64,000 bases of DNA from Arcticibacter pallidicorallinus (GCF_003002875.1 NZ_PVTH01000001.1:434001-498000), one strand, 5' to 3'; positions 43,807 through 54,192 are shown, numbered from the stretch's first letter. Numbers and translations: made by a program. Notes: a model not told the origin generated them from the sequence alone.

Positions 43807-46125
43807 ATGAAGAAGTATATCGTTGCTGACGAGTGGAATATCATAGAGGAAGGTTTTGATCCTCATTTAAATAAAATATCAGAAAGCATCTTCAGTCTGG
43901 GTAACGGGCGCATGGGGCAGAGGGCAAACTTTGAAGAGAACTATTCCGGCGAAACACTACAAGGGAACTACGTTGCCGGGATTTATTATCCCGACAAAAC
44001 CCGCGTGGGATGGTGGAAGAACGGATACCCGGAATACTTTGCCAAAGTGCTCAATGCTGCCAATTGGATCGGGATAGACATACGGATTGGTGAAGAAACG
44101 CTCGACCTCTACACCGCTGAGGTGTCAAATTTTAAGCGGGTATTGAATATGAAAGAAGGCTACCTGGAACGCACCTTCACAGCTAAACTTCAAAGCGGCA
44201 AAATGCTTCAGGTTTGCGCAAAACGTTTCTGCAGTATCGTAGACGACGAAGCTGCCGCTATTCAATATTCCCTAAAAGCGCTGAACTTTGATGATGTACT
44301 TACCATCATTCCTTATATCGACGGGGATGTGCAGAATCAGGACTCTAACTATGACGAGAAGTTCTGGGATGAAGTCTATAAGGAAGTCAAAGGGGCGGAT
44401 GCTTACCTGACGCTGCGGACGAAGAAAACAGCTTTTGATGTATGTACCGCTACCCGATTCAGCGTTGATACCGATCAGCATTATGATATCGAAGAGCTGA
44501 TGAAGGAGAAGCATGTTGGCGCACGTCTTCAGATTAACATAAAAGCGGGAGAGGAGATCCGGATCTTCAAATATGCGGTCAACTTATCTTCTGAAAATTA
44601 TCCTAAAGACCAGCTGCTGCAGGCAAGTAAAGATCTCTTAAACCGAGTATCAGCGAAAGGCTTTGACACAATGCTTCAGGAGCAGGCTTCTGCCTGGGCA
44701 GAGAAGTGGAAAGAAAGTGACATCATCATTAAAGGCGATGTCGAGGCTCAGCAGGGAATTCGCTTTAACATCTTCCAGCTCAACCAAACCTATACAGGCG
44801 AAGACGAGCGTCTCAATATCGGCCCGAAGGGCTTCACCGGGGAGAAATACGGAGGTTCAACATATTGGGATACGGAAGCGTATTGTGTGCCATTTTATCT
44901 GGCTACAGCCTCGCCCGATGTGACACGCAAGCTGCTGATTTATCGCTATAAGCATTTGCAGAAAGCCATTGAGAACGCGCAAAAGCTAGGCTTTAAAGAC
45001 GGAGCAGCCTTATATCCGATGGTAACCATCAATGGAGAAGAATGCCATAATGAATGGGAGATCACTTTCGAAGAGATCCACAGAAACGGCGCCATTGCTT
45101 TTGCCATTTACAATTACATCCGCTATACTGGCGACCAGGAGTATCTCAGTGAATACGGACTCGAAGTTCTGGTCGGCATAGCACGGTTCTGGAGCCAAAG
45201 GGTTAACTGGAGTGAGGCCAGGAAGCAATATGTTATGCTTGGCGTCACCGGTCCGAATGAATACGAGAACAACGTCAATAATAACTGGTACACCAACACC
45301 ATGGCTTGCTGGTGCATGAAATATGCGATCGAAGCACTTGACTATGTAAGCGGCACTCACTCTGATCGCTATACCGAGTTAACAACAAAGATGTCTTTCG
45401 ATGCGCATAAAGAAATTCAGGCATGGAAGCATATTATCGACAACATGTACTACCCGCAGGATGAACAGCGCGGCGTATTCCTGCAGCAGGACGGCTTCCT
45501 CGATAAGGAGCTGATACCCGTTTCAGAACTCGATCCTTCAGACAGACCCTTAAACCAGAAGTGGAGCTGGGATCGCATTCTCCGTTCGGTTTACATCAAG
45601 CAGGCCGACGTTCTACAGGGCTTGTATCTTCTGGAGGATCAGTTCGACGAAGTTACCCTGCGCAGGAACTTCGACTTTTATGAGCCACTTACCGTACATG
45701 AGAGCTCGCTTTCGCCATGTGTCCACGCTATCCTGGCAGCAAAACTGGGTGATCAAAAGCGCGCCTATGAGTTCTACCTCCGTACATCGCGCCTCGATCT
45801 GGACGATTATAATAACGACACAGAAGATGGCCTCCATATCACTTCCATGGCAGGTACCTGGATGAGTGTAGTAGAAGGGTTTGCTGGGATGCGTGTGAGA
45901 GACGGACAATTACAGTTCCACCCGTTCCTTCCGGAGAAATGGCAGTCGTTCTCTTTTAATATTTTCTTCCGGGGGTCGGTGATCAACATCAACGTAGATA
46001 AAGATGGCGTATGCCTGAATAACCGCTCGGAGAAAGATATTACAATTCTTCTTTTCGGGAAACCAGTTTTTCTGGCCGGATCAAGCAGCGTGAATGTTGA
46101 TAACCATTGTGCTGAATTTCAATAG
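43807..46125 (+). CDS. GH65 maltose phosphorylase
   Basis: Splits maltose with phosphate into glucose and beta-glucose 1-phosphate in the cytosol. The 772-residue protein has no signal. The N-terminal beta-sandwich (about 1-260) is followed by an (alpha/alpha)6 barrel with GGSTYWDTEAYCVPFYL, HNEWEITFEEIHRNG and GVTGPNEYENN, where Glu485 is the general acid, and by HESSLSPCVHA with the phosphate-binding region further on. It sits between pgmB and a second GH13, so phosphorolysis feeds directly to the mutase. Other GH65 specificities (trehalose, kojibiose) are less likely in this locus. Confidence 0.94.
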   Translation: MKKYIVADEWNIIEEGFDPHLNKISESIFSLGNGRMGQRANFEENYSGETLQGNYVAGIYYPDKTRVGWWKNGYPEYFAKVLNAANWIGIDIRIGEETLDLYTAEVSNFKRVLNMKEGYLERTFTAKLQSGKMLQVCAKRFCSIVDDEAAAIQYSLKALNFDDVLTIIPYIDGDVQNQDSNYDEKFWDEVYKEVKGADAYLTLRTKKTAFDVCTATRFSVDTDQHYDIEELMKEKHVGARLQINIKAGEEIRIFKYAVNLSSENYPKDQLLQASKDLLNRVSAKGFDTMLQEQASAWAEKWKESDIIIKGDVEAQQGIRFNIFQLNQTYTGEDERLNIGPKGFTGEKYGGSTYWDTEAYCVPFYLATASPDVTRKLLIYRYKHLQKAIENAQKLGFKDGAALYPMVTINGEECHNEWEITFEEIHRNGAIAFAIYNYIRYTGDQEYLSEYGLEVLVGIARFWSQRVNWSEARKQYVMLGVTGPNEYENNVNNNWYTNTMACWCMKYAIEALDYVSGTHSDRYTELTTKMSFDAHKEIQAWKHIIDNMYYPQDEQRGVFLQQDGFLDKELIPVSELDPSDRPLNQKWSWDRILRSVYIKQADVLQGLYLLEDQFDEVTLRRNFDFYEPLTVHESSLSPCVHAILAAKLGDQKRAYEFYLRTSRLDLDDYNNDTEDGLHITSMAGTWMSVVEGFAGMRVRDGQLQFHPFLPEKWQSFSFNIFFRGSVININVDKDGVCLNNRSEKDITILLFGKPVFLAGSSSVNVDNHCAEFQ

Positions 46126-46153
46126 ATTTACTACTTAAATTAAATATTATTCG

Positions 46154-47962
46154 ATGAAAGTTCACTTCCTGATAGCCCTGATCGCATCCATAGTCTGGAT
46201 ATCATGCGGTAATCGCGCGAAAAAGTCAGCTTCTACGACTACTGATTCGATAAATACTGCCCACAAGTCATCCGATAAGATCAATATTTATCAAATGATG
46301 GTTCGCTTATTTGGAAACAAGACCACTACCAATAAGCTCTACGGTTCGAAAGATGAAAACGGTGTTGGCAAGTTCAATGATATCAGCGACAGGGCACTGG
46401 AGGAGCTAAAAAAAATGAGTATCACGCACGTTTGGTACACCGGTATTATCGAACACGCTACGATGACTGATTATTCCGCGCAGGGTATTCTGGTCGATGA
46501 TCCCGATATCGTAAAAGGTAGAGCCGGATCACCTTACGCCATTAGAGATTACTACGATGTGGCCCCCGATCTTGCCGTCGATGTGAAGAACAGGATGGCT
46601 GAATTTGAGTCCCTCGTCGAAAGAACGCATAAGCATGGTCTGAAGGTCATTATCGACTTTGTGCCCAATCACGTAGCGCGCACATACAACTCCGACGCCA
46701 AGCCGGCGGGTGTAAAAGACTTCGGCGAAACGGACGACGTCACCAAGGCATTTTCTCCCGTTAACGACTTCTACTACATTCCCGGAAAGGCCTTCGTGGT
46801 TCCTTCGGGTACTGATGCCGGGGGCAAAAACTTCAAAAGTCCCTTAAAGGACCTCCGGTTCAATGAGAATCCCGCCAAGGCTACGGGTAATAATGTGTTT
46901 AGTGCCAAGCCTAGTCTGGGCGACTGGTCCGAAACCATCAAACTCAACTACGGTGTTGACTATCAGAACAAGGAAAAGACTTATTTTGATCCGATTCCGC
47001 CCGTGTGGGTTAAGATGAAAGACATACTCGTGTTTTGGGCCGGCAAGAAGGTTGACGGTTTCAGATGTGATATGGCGGAGATGGTGCCTGTTGAGTTCTG
47101 GAACTGGGTAATTCCCCAGATCAAAGAAGTCAATCCTGAGATTATTTTCATAGCAGAGATTTATAACCCCAAGCAGTATGAAAAGTACATTCGCCAGGGT
47201 AAGTTCGATTATCTGTATGACAAAGTAGGTCTTTATGACGGCATAAAGCGTCTGATCAGGAACGAGCCGAAGGCAGACGTTCAAGATATCAGCCACGTGG
47301 TCAACGTAGAAAGCAAGGGTTTTTCGTCAAAAATGCTGCGCTTCCTGGAGAACCACGATGAAGAACGGATCGCATCCTCTGGCTTCGCCGGGGATCCCGC
47401 CTTTGCCAAACCGGGCATGGTGATCTCTGCTACGCTTTCCGGCGGACCGGTGATGATCTACTTCGGACAAGAAGTTGCTGAGCCCGGTAAGGGTATCGAA
47501 GGCTTCGGAGGGGATGATAACCGCACCACCATCTTCGACTACTGGGGCGTACCCGAACATCAGAAATGGATGAACAACGGCGCTTTCGACGGTGTTAAGT
47601 TAAGTCAGGAGCAACATGAATTACGCAAATTCTACAGCGATCTCCTACGTATATCGAAAGATACCGAAGCCATTGCAAACGGAGAAATCATGGAGCTGAC
47701 CAAGCAGCCACAGTTCAACAACCGGATGTATGCTTTCGTACGCTATACAGGCAAAGAGCGCGTATTGGTTGTTGCTAACTTCGACCGCTCAAAGACCTTG
47801 AAAACCCACATCAATCTTCCGGAGAAGCTTCTAAAAGGAGTTAAGAAGGGTCAGATAGAAATACAGGATCTCCTGAAAAGGGAGAGCTTCAGCGTAGATC
47901 CGGCATCAGGCGGCATCCCAGTAGACCTGGGGCCGTCTGATGCTCTTGTTTACAAGTTTTAA
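46154..47962 (+). CDS. GH13 alpha-amylase-family lipoprotein
   Basis: A 602-residue GH13 enzyme anchored as a lipoprotein (MKVHFLIALIASIVWISC, Cys18). After the Cys come GNRAKKSAS, without the acidic cluster of surface-exported lipoproteins, so it is probably on the periplasmic side. Barrel motifs are DFVPNH (region I), nucleophile Asp306 in FRCDMAEM, acid/base Glu335 in IAEIY and Asp402 in LENHDEER. The tail SDALVYKF ends a beta domain. It would trim maltodextrins to maltose for the next-door MFS carrier, 17 bp downstream. Confidence 0.92.
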   Translation: MKVHFLIALIASIVWISCGNRAKKSASTTTDSINTAHKSSDKINIYQMMVRLFGNKTTTNKLYGSKDENGVGKFNDISDRALEELKKMSITHVWYTGIIEHATMTDYSAQGILVDDPDIVKGRAGSPYAIRDYYDVAPDLAVDVKNRMAEFESLVERTHKHGLKVIIDFVPNHVARTYNSDAKPAGVKDFGETDDVTKAFSPVNDFYYIPGKAFVVPSGTDAGGKNFKSPLKDLRFNENPAKATGNNVFSAKPSLGDWSETIKLNYGVDYQNKEKTYFDPIPPVWVKMKDILVFWAGKKVDGFRCDMAEMVPVEFWNWVIPQIKEVNPEIIFIAEIYNPKQYEKYIRQGKFDYLYDKVGLYDGIKRLIRNEPKADVQDISHVVNVESKGFSSKMLRFLENHDEERIASSGFAGDPAFAKPGMVISATLSGGPVMIYFGQEVAEPGKGIEGFGGDDNRTTIFDYWGVPEHQKWMNNGAFDGVKLSQEQHELRKFYSDLLRISKDTEAIANGEIMELTKQPQFNNRMYAFVRYTGKERVLVVANFDRSKTLKTHINLPEKLLKGVKKGQIEIQDLLKRESFSVDPASGGIPVDLGPSDALVYKF

Positions 47963-47979
47963 CTAACAAATCCTAAATT

Positions 47980-49329
47980 ATGAGCACTGTTATAGACAAG
48001 CCGAAACTGTCTTTTTGGCAAATTTGGAACATGAGTTTCGGCTTCTTCGGAATCCAGTTCGGCTTTGCCCTCCAAAATGGAAACGCTTCACGAATCCTGC
48101 AAACCTACGGCGCAGACGTGGAACACTTATCACTTTTTTGGTTAGCAGCGCCTATAACGGGAATGATCATCCAGCCAATTATCGGCCATTACAGCGACCG
48201 CACCTGGACAAGATTAGGTCGCAGAAGACCATTTTTTCTCGTCGGTGCGATTCTTGCAGCGCTGGCTCTTATCTTGATGCCCAACTCCGCTGTGCTGGCG
48301 TATATGCTTCCTCCCATTATGGTGGGTGCCGGTATTCTTATGATCATGGATGCGTCTTTTAACGTGGCTATGGAGCCATTCCGGGCGCTCGTGGCGGACA
48401 ATCTACCCAATAGTCAACATAGTGTAGGCTTCTCGGTTCAGACCTTCCTGATCGGTGCAGGTGCTGTTATAGGCTCCTGGCTTCCCTATATTTTCTCTGA
48501 ATACATAGGAGTTTCCAAGATTGCAGGCGAAGGTCAGGTGCCAGATAACGTCGTTTACTCTTTTTATGTAGGTGCGGCGGTCTTACTCACAACATTGCTG
48601 TGGACCGTATTTACCACCAAAGAATATTCTCCGGAGGAGCATGCCCGCTTTCAGTCACACGAGCCTGCAGTCGAAGAGCAAAAGGGGATACTCAGTATTT
48701 TTACTGATTTCTCCAATATGCCCAAAACCATGAAGCAACTGGGATTAGTTCAGTTCTTTTCCTGGTTTGCGCTTTTTTCGATGTGGGTGTTCTCTACACC
48801 GGCAATCGCACAGCATGTTTACAAGGTTCTTCCGGGAGATACCTCATCTACACAATATGCCGACGCGGCCAACTGGGTAGGGATCTTGTTCGGAATTTAC
48901 AACGGGGTGTCGGCAATCTACGCGCTTTGTCTGCCATCAATAGCCAGGATGACCAGCCGCAAGATCGCGCATGCGTTCTCGCTATGCGCAGGTGGCGCTG
49001 GACTGCTGTCCATCTACTTCATCGAGGATCCGCAGCTACTGATCTTTTCTATGATCGGGATAGGTCTGGCCTGGGGTAGTATCCTCGCGATGCCTTACGC
49101 TATCCTGTCGAGCTCCATTCCTGCCCGCAAAATGGGCGTGTACATGGGGATATTTAACTTCTTCATCACCTTCCCACAGATCGTTAATGGATTCTTCGGA
49201 GGAATGATTCTGAAGCAGGTGTTCGGCGGACAGGCTATTTATGCCCTGGTAATGGCGGGTGTACTGATGTTTTTAGCTGCCATTTCTGTGCTTTATGTAC
49301 AAGATCAGGGTGAAAGACGCCGGCAATAA
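47980..49329 (+). CDS. MFS maltose/disaccharide transporter (SLC45/MalT-like)
   Basis: A 449-residue inner-membrane carrier with about 12 hydrophobic segments. It begins FWQIWNMSFGFFGIQFGFAL and has the loop motif RLGRRRPFFLVG after segment 2, characteristic of the GPH/SLC45 sugar carriers. It would bring maltose into the cytosol for GH65. It comes 17 bp after the GH13 lipoprotein gene and 30 bp before the last GH13. Proton symport is likely but not shown. Confidence 0.9.
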   Translation: MSTVIDKPKLSFWQIWNMSFGFFGIQFGFALQNGNASRILQTYGADVEHLSLFWLAAPITGMIIQPIIGHYSDRTWTRLGRRRPFFLVGAILAALALILMPNSAVLAYMLPPIMVGAGILMIMDASFNVAMEPFRALVADNLPNSQHSVGFSVQTFLIGAGAVIGSWLPYIFSEYIGVSKIAGEGQVPDNVVYSFYVGAAVLLTTLLWTVFTTKEYSPEEHARFQSHEPAVEEQKGILSIFTDFSNMPKTMKQLGLVQFFSWFALFSMWVFSTPAIAQHVYKVLPGDTSSTQYADAANWVGILFGIYNGVSAIYALCLPSIARMTSRKIAHAFSLCAGGAGLLSIYFIEDPQLLIFSMIGIGLAWGSILAMPYAILSSSIPARKMGVYMGIFNFFITFPQIVNGFFGGMILKQVFGGQAIYALVMAGVLMFLAAISVLYVQDQGERRRQ

Positions 49330-49359
49330 TCGCCCTTTATCATATAACTAACCATACCT

Positions 49360-51945
49360 ATGAAAAACATATTTATCTACATGCTTGTGCCGCTGTTTAT
49401 CCTGTCGGCTTGCAAGAAAAAGGACATCGACGATGTCGACGTTCCGGTAGTCGAGGCCTCAGCGGGGCTAATAACCTGGTCGCCTGCTTTCCCTGACGGG
49501 GAAGATGCGGTTACCATTACTTTTGATGCTACAAAAGGGAACGCCGGGTTAAAAGACGCTTCCGGAGAGATCTATATGCATGCCGGGGTAATCACCGATA
49601 AAAGTACCGGCAGCTCAGACTGGAAGTATGTAAAAAGTAGCTCGTTCAATACAGCAGATCCCGCTGCGGTGATGACACCGCTCGGCAACAATCTATTTAA
49701 AATAAGCATCAGCCCGCGCTCTTTCTTTAAGGTTCCTGCGGGAGAAAAGATTCTGAAGTTGGCCCTTCTTTTCAGGAATGCAGATGGCAGTAGGGTAGGC
49801 CGAAACACCGACAACAGCGATATCTACCTGCCTGTCACCCAGCCAGGTGCTCTGGATATACGTTTTATCAATCCAGAGTTCTCACCGATGTACCAGCCCA
49901 CACCAGCCGTACAGGTTAAGGAAATGGGGCAGGATCTGACGATCTCTGCATTAACCTCGCGGCAGGCAAACATCACCCTGTATTTCAACGGGACAGAGAT
50001 TGCCACAGCTTCCAACGCTAGTTCCATCAGTGCGAAACAAAAGGTGGAGGGGACAGGCACTCAAACGGTCAAAGTGGTAGCTACCAATGCAGGCTCCACT
50101 GCCGAGTCATCCTTTACCTTCACCGTAAATGGAAGCGTCCAGGTTGCAGAGCTCCCTTCGGGGGCTAAAGAGGGCGTTACCTTCATCAACGGCGGTCGTT
50201 CGGCTATTTTTCACTTATATGCTCCGGGCAAGCAGTTTGCCTATGTGGCAGGCGATTTTAATGACTGGAAGTCTGAAGCCGCACAATTTATGAAACGGAC
50301 GCCAGATGGCAAAAGCTGGTGGATACAGGTCGATAACCTGGATCCCGCAAAAGAATATGCCTACCAGTATTGGGTAGACGGATCGCTCAAAATTGCCGAC
50401 CCCTATTCAGAAAAGATCCTTGACCCCTCGAACGACAGCTACATACCCTCAGCAGTATACCCGAATCTTAAGGCATACCCGCAGGGCAAAACTACCGGCA
50501 ACGTGAGTGTTATACAAGGTGGAAGTACAAAGTACAGCTGGAAAAATAATACTTTCCAAAGGCCTGAAACGAAAGATCTGGTGATTTATGAACTGCATCT
50601 GCGCGATTTTCTGGGGGCGCATAGCTACAGCGCACTGAAAGATACGCTGAATTACCTGAGCCGCCTGGGTGTCAATGCCATCGAGCTGATGCCGGTTAAG
50701 GAGTTTGAAGGCAATTCCAGCTGGGGATACAACCCCTCATTCTTTTTTGCCGCAGATAAGTATTACGGTACAAAGGCAGCCCTGCAGCAACTCATAGATG
50801 AATGTCATTCCAGAGGAATGGCTGTGATTCTGGACATGGTGTTGAATCATGCATTCGGGCAATCGCCCATGGTGCAGCTCTACTTTGACCAGAGTGCCGG
50901 AAAGCCCTCTGCCAGCAGTCCCTGGTTCAATGCCGATCCAACACATCCGTTCAATGTAGGGTACGATTTCAACCACGAGAGTCCCGATACCAAACGCTTC
51001 GTGAAAAACGTCCTGAAGTTCTGGATAGAAGAGTATAAAGTAGACGGCTTCCGGTTCGATCTTTCCAAGGGCTTCACCCAAAAGAACTCCGGTACATCCG
51101 ATGCTGCAGTTAATGCCTGGAGCGCTTATGATGCCAGCCGTGTTCAGATCTGGAAAGACTACAATAACTTCATCAAAACGATAGATCCTAAGTTCTATGT
51201 TATACTGGAGCACTTCGGCGCCGATGCGGAAGAAACCGAGTTAAGCAACGAAGGCATGATGCTCTGGAATAATCTGAACCATGCTTATAACGAAGGGACC
51301 ATGGGTTATGTAAACAACTCAGACCTGTCGCGCGCTTTTTACGACAAGCACGGTTTTACGAAACCCTACAATCTCGTAACCTATATGGAGAGTCATGATG
51401 AAGAGCGGCTGATGTTCAAAAACCTCCAGTATGGCGGCTCTGCAGGTACTTACAGTACCAAGGATCTGGCAACGGCCCTCAAACGACAGGAGCTTGCTGC
51501 GGCCTTCTTCTTTACCATTCCCGGTCCGAAGATGATCTGGCAGTTCGGCGAGCTCGGTTACGATAAGTCAATTGATGAGAACGGGCGAACAGGGGAGAAG
51601 CCGATCCTCTGGCAGTACAACAACGATGCCCGGCGTAAGGTGCTTTATCGGGTCTATTCCAGACTGATCAACCTGAAGAAGAATAATGCAGTGTTCTCAT
51701 CTACCGATTTCTCGTACAGCCTTACCGGGGCGGTAAAAACGATTACCCTGAAGAGCCCTTCGGTGAATGTGGTGGTTGTTGGAAACTTCGATCTGGTATC
51801 GAGACAGACCACCCTAACGTTCCCTGCGGGAGGTATGTGGTATGACCATTTCAGCGGCAGCCAGATAGACGTCTCTGGCAATTCGCTAACGCTGGATCTG
51901 AGTCCGGGGGAATATCATCTGTACAGCAGTGCTCCATTAAAATAG
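49360..51945 (+). CDS. Surface GH13 amylase with N-terminal binding domains and CBM48
   Basis: An 861-residue lipoprotein amylase. The lipobox ILSAC (Cys18) is followed by KKKDIDDVD, a surface-export-like acidic tail. Two N-terminal beta-sandwich modules (about 30-165 and 170-260) are followed by a CBM48-type domain (FHLYAPGKQFAYVAGDFNDW, about 285-380). The GH13 barrel has YELHLRDFLG, DMVLNH, nucleophile Asp567 in FRFDLSKG, acid/base Glu617 in ILEHFG and Asp680 in ESHDEERL. CBM48 suggests action on branched glucans (pullulanase/isoamylase-like or SusG-like). It ends the PUL and is followed by a strong terminator. Confidence 0.92.
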   Translation: MKNIFIYMLVPLFILSACKKKDIDDVDVPVVEASAGLITWSPAFPDGEDAVTITFDATKGNAGLKDASGEIYMHAGVITDKSTGSSDWKYVKSSSFNTADPAAVMTPLGNNLFKISISPRSFFKVPAGEKILKLALLFRNADGSRVGRNTDNSDIYLPVTQPGALDIRFINPEFSPMYQPTPAVQVKEMGQDLTISALTSRQANITLYFNGTEIATASNASSISAKQKVEGTGTQTVKVVATNAGSTAESSFTFTVNGSVQVAELPSGAKEGVTFINGGRSAIFHLYAPGKQFAYVAGDFNDWKSEAAQFMKRTPDGKSWWIQVDNLDPAKEYAYQYWVDGSLKIADPYSEKILDPSNDSYIPSAVYPNLKAYPQGKTTGNVSVIQGGSTKYSWKNNTFQRPETKDLVIYELHLRDFLGAHSYSALKDTLNYLSRLGVNAIELMPVKEFEGNSSWGYNPSFFFAADKYYGTKAALQQLIDECHSRGMAVILDMVLNHAFGQSPMVQLYFDQSAGKPSASSPWFNADPTHPFNVGYDFNHESPDTKRFVKNVLKFWIEEYKVDGFRFDLSKGFTQKNSGTSDAAVNAWSAYDASRVQIWKDYNNFIKTIDPKFYVILEHFGADAEETELSNEGMMLWNNLNHAYNEGTMGYVNNSDLSRAFYDKHGFTKPYNLVTYMESHDEERLMFKNLQYGGSAGTYSTKDLATALKRQELAAAFFFTIPGPKMIWQFGELGYDKSIDENGRTGEKPILWQYNNDARRKVLYRVYSRLINLKKNNAVFSSTDFSYSLTGAVKTITLKSPSVNVVVVGNFDLVSRQTTLTFPAGGMWYDHFSGSQIDVSGNSLTLDLSPGEYHLYSSAPLK

Positions 51946-51976
51946 CGTAAGGTCATTCCAACGGACGACACAAAAG

Positions 51977-52013
51977 AAAAGGGCTTCAAGTTGACGAAAG
52001 ATGAAGCCCTTTT
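51977..52013 (+). terminator. Bidirectional terminator between the maltodextrin PUL and ychF
   Basis: AAAAGGGCTTCA (51977-51988) pairs with TGAAGCCCTTTT (52002-52013); A-rich on one side and T-rich on the other, so it can stop transcription from both converging genes. Confidence 0.92.
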
Positions 52014-52034
52014 ATATTTTAAGCAGTCAGCGTC

Positions 52035-53135
52035 TTAAACGTTGAAGCGGAAGTGCATGATGTCGCCATCTGCAACAACATAGGTCTTACCCTCCACACT
52101 CAGTTTACCGGCTTCTTTACAAGCAGCCTCAGATTCATATTTAATGAAATCTTCGTACTTGATAACTTCCGCACGGATAAACCCTTTTTCAAAGTCACTG
52201 TGAATAACACCGGCAGCCTGTGGTGCAGTGAATCCCAGCGTGATGGTCCAGGCTCTAACTTCCTGCACACCTGCAGTAAAGTAGGTACCCAGGTTCAGCA
52301 GGCGGTATGCCGCACGGATCAACTGGCTAACGCCAGATTCCTGCAAGCCAAGATCATTCAGGAATTCCTGTCTCTCTTCATAGCTTTCCAGCTCAGCGAT
52401 CTCCGACTCAATCTTCGCAGAAATGATCAGCACCTGCGCGTTCTCTTCTTTAACAGCCTCTTTTACGCGGTCTACGTATGCGTTTCCGTTTGTAACCGAG
52501 TTCTCGTCAACATTACAAACGTAAACTACCGGCTTTTCAGTCAGCAGGAACAAGTCTTCGATAAACACTCTGTCCTCTTCAGAAATCGGAGCGGTACGCA
52601 CAGACTTACCCGATTCCAGGTGAGTCTTCACCACATTGCAAACCTCATAGGCCTTCTTTGCATCCTTGTCTCCACCGGTCTTCGCCATCTTCTCCACTTT
52701 CTGGATCTTCTTGCTTACCGCGTCAAGATCTTTAAGCTGAAGTTCGGTATCGATGATCTCTTTATCGCGGATGGGGTCTACAGAACCGTCAACATGAATC
52801 ACATTGCCATCATCGAAGCAACGAAGCACGTGGATGATCGCATTGGTAGCACGAATATTTCCAAGGAACTGGTTTCCAAGTCCCTCGCCCTTGCTTGCCC
52901 CCTTAACCAGACCGGCGATATCTACGATCTCGATCGTATTCGGAACCACGCGGTTAGGGTTAACCAGTTCAGCCAGTTTCGTCAGACGCTCATCCGGAAC
53001 TGTGATAACACCAACATTGGGTTCTATCGTACAGAAAGGGAAGTTGGCAGCCTGTGCTTTAGCATTCGATAAACAATTAAAAAGAGTTGATTTTCCAACG
53101 TTGGGTAAACCAACGATTCCGCATTGTAAAGCCAT
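52035..53135 (-). CDS. ychF: Redox-regulated P-loop ATPase YchF (OLA1)
   Basis: A 366-residue Obg-family protein that prefers ATP and binds ribosomes. G1 is GLPNVGKSTLFN (8-19), G3 DIAGLVKG with the C-terminal TGS domain (from about YFTAGVQEVRAWTI). The family start MALQCGIVGLPNVGKS confirms the ATG. It is highly conserved and housekeeping. It is convergent with the PUL and 39 bp downstream of speB. Confidence 0.97.
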   Translation of the reverse strand: MALQCGIVGLPNVGKSTLFNCLSNAKAQAANFPFCTIEPNVGVITVPDERLTKLAELVNPNRVVPNTIEIVDIAGLVKGASKGEGLGNQFLGNIRATNAIIHVLRCFDDGNVIHVDGSVDPIRDKEIIDTELQLKDLDAVSKKIQKVEKMAKTGGDKDAKKAYEVCNVVKTHLESGKSVRTAPISEEDRVFIEDLFLLTEKPVVYVCNVDENSVTNGNAYVDRVKEAVKEENAQVLIISAKIESEIAELESYEERQEFLNDLGLQESGVSQLIRAAYRLLNLGTYFTAGVQEVRAWTITLGFTAPQAAGVIHSDFEKGFIRAEVIKYEDFIKYESEAACKEAGKLSVEGKTYVVADGDIMHFRFNV

Positions 53136-53174
53136 TTATATGTGTAAGTTGAATTTTAAATTTGGTGTAATTAA

Positions 53175-54062
53175 TTATACAGTGGTTTGAAAGCGATAAC
53201 CGATGAGCTTATAAGCCAGTTTCGCGAGCGTATATTCAGAAAGGATACTGCCTTCGATAGGGGCACATTCCACGATATCGAAACCGACAACGTTTCTTTC
53301 TTTGCACACCTGCTGCAGCAAGGCCAGTGTCTCCGTCCAGAACAAACCGTTGGGTTCTGCAGTACCCACCCCCGGCATGATCGAGGGGTCGAAGCCATCG
53401 GCGTCGATGGTGATATAGACATCGTTGTTCAGCGGGCCGATGATCTCATCTATCCATAAGGGGTTGTTCCGGATCTGATGAGCATAGAAGGTATGGATGT
53501 TTTCAGATGACTTGATCAGTTCAGCTTCTTCACGCGCTTGTGCGCGGATACCAGCCTGACAGATCGTTAGCCCCAAATCGTGAATACGTGCCATTACGCA
53601 GGCATGCGACAGCGGATTATCCTGATAGCTCTGGCGCAGGTCAGAATGGGCGTCAATCTGAAGGATGCTCAGGTTGCGGTATTTTTTAACGAAAGCCTTA
53701 ACGATGCCATAGGTCACGGTATGCTCAGCTCCCAATGAAACTACAAATTTATCGTCTTTCAGGAAACGCCCGGTAGACTCCTCAATCAGGCTAATCGCCT
53801 GTTCGTTAACAACGCCCTCAAAAATCAGCGGATCTGCTGTGAAGATCCCTGTTTCTTCAACGATTTCGGTGTCGATCTCCTCATCGTAGCATTCTACAAA
53901 ACCGGAGGCCGCAACAATAGCAGCCGGACCTTTGGCAGAGCCTGCGATATAAGATGAGGTGTACTCATAGGGGAGCTGCTGAATTACCACTTTACTGGTA
54001 TCATAGGCAGTAAGAGCAGGATCAGAGAGTCCAAGGAAATGATTACCAGATGTAGCCTTCAT
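53175..54062 (-). CDS. speB: Agmatinase/arginase-family ureohydrolase
   Basis: Hydrolyses agmatine (or a related guanidino compound) to an amine and urea with a binuclear Mn centre. The 295 residues carry the metal ligands in LGAEHTV, DAHSDLR and IDADGFDPS; the last is SIDxDxxDP in most members. The SpeB subfamily feature GTAEPNGLFWTE supports agmatinase. Polyamine synthesis is the usual role. It lies between ychF and a terminator for the upstream gene, so it has its own promoter. Confidence 0.88.
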   Translation of the reverse strand: MKATSGNHFLGLSDPALTAYDTSKVVIQQLPYEYTSSYIAGSAKGPAAIVAASGFVECYDEEIDTEIVEETGIFTADPLIFEGVVNEQAISLIEESTGRFLKDDKFVVSLGAEHTVTYGIVKAFVKKYRNLSILQIDAHSDLRQSYQDNPLSHACVMARIHDLGLTICQAGIRAQAREEAELIKSSENIHTFYAHQIRNNPLWIDEIIGPLNNDVYITIDADGFDPSIMPGVGTAEPNGLFWTETLALLQQVCKERNVVGFDIVECAPIEGSILSEYTLAKLAYKLIGYRFQTTV

Positions 54063-54112
54063 GGTTTAAAAATAAGGGCAAAGATATAAAATATCAATCA
54101 GGGTAGTCTCTA

Positions 54113-54154
54113 AAAAAGAGAAACCCTACCGCAGGCGGTAGGGTTTCTCTTTTT
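54113..54154 (-). terminator. Terminator after the PUR-like gene
   Basis: AAAAAGAGAAACCCTACCGC and its exact reverse complement (54113-54132 and 54135-54154) are separated by 2 bases. Long perfect stem and T/A-rich flanks on both strands. Confidence 0.93.
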
Positions 54155-54192
54155 AATCTCTTATAAAGGGATTTTAACGACCGTTAAGTTCG

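Noticed and set aside
52053-53072. 339-codon open frame opposite ychF
   Set aside because: Long only because ychF codon use leaves few stops on the other strand; ychF is a conserved real gene.
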